From the NCBI GenBank assembly GCA_005885025.1, contig VAYC01000009.1, positions 1 to 10,377 on the forward strand: DNA of 10,377 nucleotides. The letters are read 5' to 3'. This document shows, piece after piece, positions 6,301 through 10,377 of this stretch. The number at the start of each line of letters is the position of its first letter. Within the stretch, counting starts at the first letter, position 1. The notes under the pieces were generated by a model. The model saw only the letters and a list, made by a program, of their open reading frames with translations. It was not told where the DNA came from and made no database searches. A program made the position numbers and the translations under genes. This DNA is from Actinomycetota bacterium. Lineage in GTDB: Bacteria > Actinomycetota > UBA4738.

Positions 6301-7056
6301 ATGGCGATCAAGAGCAAGGGACGCACGCGCAGCCGTCGGACCGTATCGGCGGCACCCAAGCGCGGCCTGGTGGTGCGCAAGCCACCCATCTGGCGGCGCA
6401 GATGGGTGTGGCTGGTCGTGGCGGTGGCCGCCGTGGCGGGCATCCTGGTCGGGGTCTTCTCGGTGCTGCATTCCCACGCGGTGAAGGCCAAGGCGGACCG
6501 CGAGACCCTCGCCGTCCGGAAGGTTCTCAACCAGCTCCGCGCCAAACTTCCCGACGATCGGCGAGCCGTTCCTCCCGATGTGGTGGTGATCTTCCCATCT
6601 GTGACCCAGGACCTCCCCAAGATCGGCAAGGACATCAGGGGGGACGCGGCGAAGCAGCGGGGGAAGGAGATCGCGGATCAAGCCAAGACGTCCTCTACGG
6701 CCCTCCTGGCCATCCCCGTCGATGCCCTCATCCCGGCCGAGTTCCAGACGGACCGGGACACCATCACGGACGGGATGTTCCTGATCTCGCGCTCCATCGG
6801 CCTGTACCAGCAGGTTGGCGCGATGGTCCAGACGGCCGCCGACCTTTCGGGACCGGACCAGAAATCGATCATCGATCAGGCCATACAGCTCACCCAGCAG
6901 GCTGGCTCGCTGTTCGATCAGGGATACCGGAAGATCCTGAACGTGACCAACCGGTTGAACATCCCGACGACCATCCCGTTCAATCCGCCGCCGGCGCCTT
7001 CCCCCGGCGCGAGCGGAACGTCCACGCCGAGGCCGTCGGCCTCCTCGTCCGGATAG
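6301..7056 (+). CDS. Unknown membrane-anchored protein with extracytoplasmic domain (251 aa)
   Basis: The N-terminus is basic (KSKGRTRSRRT, WRRR at 31-34), followed by one hydrophobic helix at about 35-57 (WVWLVVAVAAVAGILVGVFS). The basic side should stay inside, placing residues 58-251 outside. That part is mainly helical and polar, with LAVRKVLNQLRAKLPDDRR (70-88), DVVVIFP, and helices around IIDQAIQLTQQAGSLFDQGY. The C-terminal 25 or so residues are Pro/Ser/Ala/Thr-rich, typical of a flexible wall-facing tail. There are no cysteines or catalytic signatures, and no family I recognise. GAAGGGA (6287-6293) gives a good ribosome binding site. It lies 15 bp after tatC and 19 bp before the lipid kinase, so all three are probably co-transcribed. 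Confidence 0.85.
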   Translation: MAIKSKGRTRSRRTVSAAPKRGLVVRKPPIWRRRWVWLVVAVAAVAGILVGVFSVLHSHAVKAKADRETLAVRKVLNQLRAKLPDDRRAVPPDVVVIFPSVTQDLPKIGKDIRGDAAKQRGKEIADQAKTSSTALLAIPVDALIPAEFQTDRDTITDGMFLISRSIGLYQQVGAMVQTAADLSGPDQKSIIDQAIQLTQQAGSLFDQGYRKILNVTNRLNIPTTIPFNPPPAPSPGASGTSTPRPSASSSG

Positions 7057-7063
7057 CCGGGTT

Positions 7064-7070
7064 GAGGGAG
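7064..7070 (+). promoter_or_regulatory. Ribosome binding site for the lipid kinase GTG start
   Basis: GAGGGAG lies 5 nt before GTG 7076. It decides the GTG start, as the family's N-terminal motif (VVANPTAGRG) begins three codons later. Confidence 0.7.
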
Positions 7071-7075
7071 CGGCG

Positions 7076-7975
7076 GTGATCGCCGTCGTGGCGAACCCGA
7101 CCGCGGGAAGGGGAAAGGGCGCCAGGCTCATCCCCAAAGTGGGCGCCCTGCTTCGATCGCTGGGTCTCGACCACACGCTGCACATCTCCGAGGGGCCCGA
7201 GGAAGTCGAACGGCTCGCCCAGAAAGCTGCAGCAGAAGGAGCCGACGTGGTGGCCGCGCTGGGCGGGGACGGGCAGGTCGGAGCATGCGCCAACGGGCTG
7301 CTGGACACCGACGCGGCCTTGGCGGTCATCCCCGCGGGTACCGGCAACGACTTCGCACGCCACCTCGGCTTGGACCGCAAGGACCCGATGGCGGCCACCC
7401 GGCTCCTCGCATCGCCCGTTCTCCGCAGACTGGACGTGGTCCAGGTCAAGACGCCCGAGCAGGCTCGCCATTTCGTCAACGTGGGCGGGGCGGGATTCGA
7501 TTCGGACGTGAACGAGCACGCCAACGGGGTCCGGCGCCTCACCGGCACGGCGAAGTACATCTACTCGACCTTCGTCACCCTGGCCCGGTTCAAGCCGGGC
7601 GACTTCACCGTGACGGTGGACGGCGAGCGACACGACTTTCGGGGGATGATGCTGGCGGTGGGGAACGGCAGCTCGTACGGGGGCGGGATGCAGGTCTGCC
7701 CCGGGGCCCGCTCCGACGACGGCATACTGGAGGTCTGCGTGATCCAGGAGCTGCCGAAATGGCAGTTCGTGAAGACCTTTCCCAAGGTATTCAAGGGACG
7801 GCACGTGGACCATCCGGCCGTCCGGATGCTTCGCGGTCGGGAGATCGAGATCGCGGCCGACCGCCCCTTCCAGGTCTACGCGGACGGCGAGCGGGTGGGC
7901 AGCCTCCCCGCCACGTTCACGGTGATGCCCGGCGCGCTGCGCGTCGTGGTCCCGACGCTCCGAGGCTCGGCATGA
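7076..7975 (+). CDS. Diacylglycerol kinase / YegS-like lipid kinase (299 aa)
   Basis: The DAGK catalytic domain begins with IAVVANPTAGRGKGARLI (2-19), the nucleotide-binding entry, then ALGGDGQVGACANGLL (61-76) and AVIPAGTGNDFARHLGL (83-99). Further family markers are VNVGGAGFDSDV (135-146), YGGGMQVCPGARSDDGILEV (201-220) and the C-terminal YADGE (268-272). Such enzymes phosphorylate diacylglycerol or related lipids with ATP, at the inner membrane face, feeding phosphatidic acid back to phospholipid synthesis. The exact substrate cannot be read from sequence. The usual GGDGT has Gln at position 67 in place of Thr. Start is GTG 7076. The stop overlaps the next gene's start (ATGA at 7972-7975), so the two are coupled. 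Confidence 0.93.
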   Translation: MIAVVANPTAGRGKGARLIPKVGALLRSLGLDHTLHISEGPEEVERLAQKAAAEGADVVAALGGDGQVGACANGLLDTDAALAVIPAGTGNDFARHLGLDRKDPMAATRLLASPVLRRLDVVQVKTPEQARHFVNVGGAGFDSDVNEHANGVRRLTGTAKYIYSTFVTLARFKPGDFTVTVDGERHDFRGMMLAVGNGSSYGGGMQVCPGARSDDGILEVCVIQELPKWQFVKTFPKVFKGRHVDHPAVRMLRGREIEIAADRPFQVYADGERVGSLPATFTVMPGALRVVVPTLRGSA

Positions 7976-8715
7976 CGGACGGGCTGCTGTTCCTGCACGC
8001 GTTTCCGCTCGACGCCTCGATGTGGTCGCCCCAGATGACCGCCTTTGAGCGGGACGTCGTGGTGGCGGCGCCGAACCTGCCCGGGTTCGGAGACATGTCT
8101 CCGGCTGGGCCGCTCACTTCGATGGACGAGGGAGCCGACGTAGCCGCGGAGGAGCTGACGGCAGCGGGTATCGATCGGGCGGTCGTCTGCGGGCTCTCGA
8201 TGGGAGGGTACGTGGCCTTCTCGTTCTGGCGGCGCCACCGCGAGCGCGTCCTCGGCCTGGTGCTCGCCAACACCAGATCCGGGGCGGACGACGACGCGGG
8301 AAAGGAGCGCCGGCGCACCCTGGCCGCTCGCCTCCGGGAGCAGGGGAACGGGTTCCTGGTGGAGAACCCGCCTCCGCTCCTGTCCGCGAGCGCCCCAGAC
8401 GAGCTGTGGGCGCGGGTGAAGGACGTCATCGGAGCGCAGCCGGCCGGATCAATCGCTGCCGCGTCGCTGGCCATGGCCGAGCGGGGCGATTCGACTGGGG
8501 ACCTGTCCGGGATCGACGTCCCCACGCTGGTCATCACGTCGACCGGCGACACGCTGATCCCCCCGGAGGCCACGAAGCCGATGGGCTCGCAGATCCCCGG
8601 TGCCCGCTTGGAGGTCATCGAAGAGGCCGGCCACCTCTCGAGCCTCGAGGCACCGGACGAGTTCAATCGCCTTCTGCGCGAGCACTTGGTCCGGTGCGGG
8701 GTGCTGTCCGCGTAA
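7972..8715 (+). CDS. Alpha/beta hydrolase (247 aa)
   Basis: ATG 7972 overlaps the kinase stop by 4 nt. The sequence begins LLFLHAFPLDASMWSPQM (5-22), with HAFPL forming the oxyanion-hole loop, then APNLPGFGDM (33-42). The nucleophile elbow is CGLSMGGYVAFSFW (73-86, Ser76), and the acid is STGDTLIPP (190-198, Asp193). The base is EAGHLSSLEAP (218-228, His221). All three triad residues are present, so it should be an active serine hydrolase. Its size matches single-domain esterases, lipases and related enzymes. The substrate is unknown. Coupling to a lipid kinase suggests a lipid or ester substrate, but that is inference. The frame is also open upstream, where it would lie inside the kinase gene. 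Confidence 0.93.
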   Translation: MTDGLLFLHAFPLDASMWSPQMTAFERDVVVAAPNLPGFGDMSPAGPLTSMDEGADVAAEELTAAGIDRAVVCGLSMGGYVAFSFWRRHRERVLGLVLANTRSGADDDAGKERRRTLAARLREQGNGFLVENPPPLLSASAPDELWARVKDVIGAQPAGSIAAASLAMAERGDSTGDLSGIDVPTLVITSTGDTLIPPEATKPMGSQIPGARLEVIEEAGHLSSLEAPDEFNRLLREHLVRCGVLSA

Positions 8716-8743
8716 CATGGTCGGCCGCCGCATCCCGGTGGCG

Positions 8744-8789
8744 CACCGTACGACACAGTTTGATGTCCGTCGAAGTATGCAGTACGGTG
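8744..8789. repeat. Perfect 8-bp inverted repeat around the promoter of the ArsR-type gene
   Basis: CACCGTAC (8744-8751) and GTACGGTG (8782-8789) are exact inverted copies 30 bp apart. The right arm covers the candidate -10 box, and the candidate -35 lies between the arms. A second small inverted repeat, GACA-N8-TGTC (8752-8767), overlaps the -35. This is a plausible operator layout for autoregulation by the downstream winged-helix protein, but could be chance. Confidence 0.4.
8760..8788 (+). promoter_or_regulatory. Candidate promoter of the ArsR-type gene
   Basis: TTGATG (8760-8765) and TACGGT (8783-8788) are separated by 17 bp, the optimal spacing for a housekeeping sigma factor. Seven bases follow the -10 before GTG 8796, implying a leaderless transcript. 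The ATG at 8763 falls inside the -35 and would then not be transcribed. Confidence 0.5.
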
Positions 8790-8795
8790 GCCGGA

Positions 8796-9518
8796 GTGGT
8801 GCGCGGAAAGGTGGCCCCCCAGATTTGCTCTTCTGCGGCGCTCCTCGCCGACGAAGCCCGGGTCGAAATGCTTCTCGCAATTTCTGAGTCCGGCGCTCTG
8901 GCTGCGACCCACCTCGCGGAACGGGCGAGCGTCTCCGCGCCCACTGCCAGTGCCCACCTCGCCAAACTGTCGGAGGGTGGGCTCGTCACGTGGGAACGTA
9001 GCGGCCGTCTTCGTCTCTACCGCATCTCCGGCCCTGGTGTCGTTCTAGCCTTGGAAGCGCTGGCCGCCCTGCGGAAAGGCCCTGCCAGTCCCAGAACCCG
9101 ATCAGCGGATGCGAGGCCGAGGGCGGACGAGCTGGCTCGTTCCTGCTACGACCACCTGGCTGGCCGTTTGGGGGTCGGATTGACCGAAGCTTTGCTCCGC
9201 GGGCGCGTGATCAGCAAGAGGGCGTGGAGCCATCGAGCGACCAAGCACGGCGGCTACGGGGTTACCCGCAAAGGCGTGGAGTTCCTCCGAGGCATGGGCG
9301 TGGATCCGCGCGCTCTCCGAAGTCCATCTCGATCCTTTGCCCATCCCTGCCTCGATCGCACGGAGAGGCGTCCGCATCTGGCGGGTGCGCTCGGGGCGGC
9401 CATGGCCCGGCGCTTGGCGGAGCTGGGATGGGTGCAACGGCTCCCACGAACAAGGGCAGTGAGGATTACGCCCGCGGGCAAGGCCGGCCTTCGCGCTCGA
9501 TTCGGCCTGGAGCTGTGA
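8796..9518 (+). CDS. ArsR-type winged-helix transcriptional regulator (240 aa)
   Basis: The N-terminal third is a winged helix: ALLADEARVEMLLAISESGA (15-34), then LAERASVSAPTASAHLAKLS (40-59) as helix-turn-helix, and GGLVTWERSGRLRLYRIS as the wing. A long C-terminal part follows, with DELARSCYDHLAGRLGVGLT (111-130), YGVTRKGVEFLRGMGVD (154-170), and CLDRTERRPHLAGALGAAM (185-203). This C-terminal pattern occurs in a subgroup of ArsR-annotated proteins and is far longer than the 100-aa metal sensors. The CxC metal motif is absent (single C11, C117, C185), so the inducer is unknown. I start at GTG 8796 because a promoter-like pair ends 7 nt before it; ATG 8763 in the same frame is the alternative. 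It ends 29 bp before the helicase gene. Confidence 0.85.
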   Translation: MVRGKVAPQICSSAALLADEARVEMLLAISESGALAATHLAERASVSAPTASAHLAKLSEGGLVTWERSGRLRLYRISGPGVVLALEALAALRKGPASPRTRSADARPRADELARSCYDHLAGRLGVGLTEALLRGRVISKRAWSHRATKHGGYGVTRKGVEFLRGMGVDPRALRSPSRSFAHPCLDRTERRPHLAGALGAAMARRLAELGWVQRLPRTRAVRITPAGKAGLRARFGLEL

Positions 9519-9533
9519 CGTCCGGCTACCCGC

Positions 9534-9539
9534 GATACT
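9534..9539 (+). promoter_or_regulatory. Weak candidate -10 box for the helicase gene
   Basis: GATACT matches four of six bases of TATAAT and lies 8 nt before ATG 9548. No Shine-Dalgarno sequence precedes the ATG (CTGATCTCAC), so a leaderless or very short leader is likely. No -35 is clear. Confidence 0.3.
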
Positions 9540-9547
9540 GATCTCAC

Positions 9548-10377
9548 ATGACCTCTCTCGACCGCTTCGCGCAGCGCTACCCCTTTCCGCTGGACGACTA
9601 CCAGGTCAAGGCCATGCAGGCGCTGGATGCCGGAGAGTCCGTCCTGGTGGCCGCTCCCACCGGCTCCGGCAAGACGGTGGTGGCCGAGTTCGCCGTGGAG
9701 CGAGCCCTGTCCCGCCACCGCAAGGCGTTCTACACCACGCCGCTCAAGGCCCTCTCCAACCAGAAGTTCGGTGACTTCACGCGGCAGCACGGGGCGTCCC
9801 GGGTCGGCTTGCTGACCGGGGACAACTCGATCAACTCGGAGGCACCCGTCGTGATCATGACCACTGAGGTCCTTCGCAACATGCTCTACGAAAGCAGCCC
9901 CACGCTGGAAGGGCTCGAGGTCGTCGTGCTCGACGAGGTCCATTACCTCCAGGACCCCTACCGGGGAGCGGTGTGGGAGGAGATCCTCATCCACCTCCCG
10001 CTGTCGGTGGCGGTGGTCTGCCTGTCCGCAACCGTTTCCAACGCCGAGGAGTTCGGCGAATGGATCGGGGCCCTCCGTGGTCCCACCCGGGTGGTGATCG
10101 AGGAACGCCGCCCCGTGCCGCTCCGAAACCTGTACCTGGTCGGCCGGGAACTCCACGAGATGCACGTCGACCAGGATGGACGACTCCTGCCCAATCCGTT
10201 TCTGGTTTCGCTTTCGCAGCGGGAGCTTCGCACTCGCGAGTGGAAGCCGCGGGCAGGCGCCAAGTACGGCCGGAGCATGGTGGCCCGGATCGAGCGGCCC
10301 CGCGAGGGTCATCGCCGCGTGTACGTGCCCCGGCGAGAGGAAGCGATCCGGCTGCTCGAAAAGGAAGGCATGTTGCC
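9548..10377 (+). CDS. helY: HelY-type Ski2-like DEAD/DEAH-box helicase, C-terminus missing
   Basis: From ATG 9548, 276 residues are visible before the window ends. Motifs in order are: Gln19 in LDDYQVKAMQAL; Walker A APTGSGKT (36-43); motif Ia TTPLKALSNQKF (63-74); TGD (90-92); TTEVLRNMLY (105-114); Walker B with DEVH (129-132); and motif III SAT (160-162). This is RecA-like domain 1 of a superfamily 2 Ski2-like helicase; mycobacterial HelY has the same N-terminal pattern. After residue 185, RRPVPLRNLYLV starts the inter-domain stretch, which here carries a charged insertion (about 205-260). The usual protein is about 900 aa. It should unwind RNA or DNA using ATP; the natural role of HelY is not well defined. 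Its place downstream of pafBC and tatAC matches mycobacteria. Confidence 0.92.
   Translation, partial: MTSLDRFAQRYPFPLDDYQVKAMQALDAGESVLVAAPTGSGKTVVAEFAVERALSRHRKAFYTTPLKALSNQKFGDFTRQHGASRVGLLTGDNSINSEAPVVIMTTEVLRNMLYESSPTLEGLEVVVLDEVHYLQDPYRGAVWEEILIHLPLSVAVVCLSATVSNAEEFGEWIGALRGPTRVVIEERRPVPLRNLYLVGRELHEMHVDQDGRLLPNPFLVSLSQRELRTREWKPRAGAKYGRSMVARIERPREGHRRVYVPRREEAIRLLEKEGML

Noticed and set aside
5815..7560. Minus-strand open frame of 581 codons
   Set aside because: It is antisense to tatC, the 251-aa gene and the lipid kinase, and is low-complexity and Arg/His/Asp-rich, typical of the reverse strand of GC-rich coding DNA.
8763..8788. PafBC-type (RecA-NDp) promoter motif at the ArsR-type gene
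   Set aside because: TGTCCGTC followed by TACGGT vaguely resembles the motif, but several positions mismatch and the spacing to the -10 is too long.
8763..8795. ATG 8763 as start of the ArsR-type gene
   Set aside because: It lacks a Shine-Dalgarno sequence and lies inside a TTGATG that pairs at 17 bp with TACGGT. GTG 8796 fits a leaderless start better. It remains a possible alternative.
9254..10312. Minus-strand open frame of 352 codons
   Set aside because: It is antisense to the ArsR-type gene and the helicase, which both have strong family motifs.
1..10377. CRISPR arrays, tRNA or rRNA genes, insertion sequences, prophage or toxin-antitoxin genes
   Set aside because: No regularly spaced repeats, no RNA-gene signatures and no transposase, integrase or phage motifs were seen on either strand.

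Overview
The window is high-GC bacterial DNA with an Actinomycetota gene order: two adjacent WYL-domain regulators (PafB, PafC), then Tat translocase genes and a HelY-type Ski2-like helicase. Mycobacteria carry the same backbone, pafA-pafB-pafC-tatA-tatC-helY. pafA is not in this window. The genes between the WYL pair and the helicase differ from the mycobacterial order, so I infer a deep-branching or uncultured actinomycete. I cannot name a genus.

Layout, left to right. (1) 1-1012, minus strand: the N-terminal part of an S9-family (prolyl-oligopeptidase-like) serine peptidase, cut by the window edge. (2) 1117-1293, plus strand: a possible 58-aa single-pass membrane protein. (3) 1311-2417, minus strand: a 368-aa protein I recognise as DUF3866, of unknown function. 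(4) 2439-4422, plus strand: pafB and pafC with an 8-nt overlap, divergent from the DUF3866 gene across only 21 bp. (5) 4484-5112: a 120-aa zinc-ribbon protein and a 73-aa membrane protein, both uncharacterised. (6) 5161-8715: tatA, tatC, an unknown 251-aa membrane-anchored protein, a DAGK-type lipid kinase and an alpha/beta hydrolase. Their spacing is tight, with one ATGA overlap, and suggests one operon. (7) 8796-9518: an ArsR-type winged-helix regulator with its own promoter. (8) 9548 to the window end: the N-terminal part of the helicase.

How the parts may work together. PafB and PafC form a heterodimer that activates DNA-damage promoters in mycobacteria. The Tat genes export folded proteins. 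The lipid kinase and hydrolase sit in the same transcription unit and may act on membrane lipids, but that is inference. The clearest regulatory signal is a set of -10-like hexamers lying 6-8 nt before start codons that lack Shine-Dalgarno sequences. It is seen at the DUF3866 gene, pafB, the 73-aa gene, the ArsR-type gene and the helicase, and suggests leaderless transcripts. At the DUF3866/pafB boundary the two opposing -10 boxes overlap.

The window is almost fully coding, with no gene-free stretch over 300 bases. I saw no tRNA, rRNA, CRISPR array, insertion sequence or prophage gene. I found no clearly new multi-gene defence or mobile system. The best leads are the DUF3866-pafBC pairing, the shared divergent promoter, the two small conserved-looking genes before tatA, and the promoter of the ArsR-type gene with its inverted repeat.
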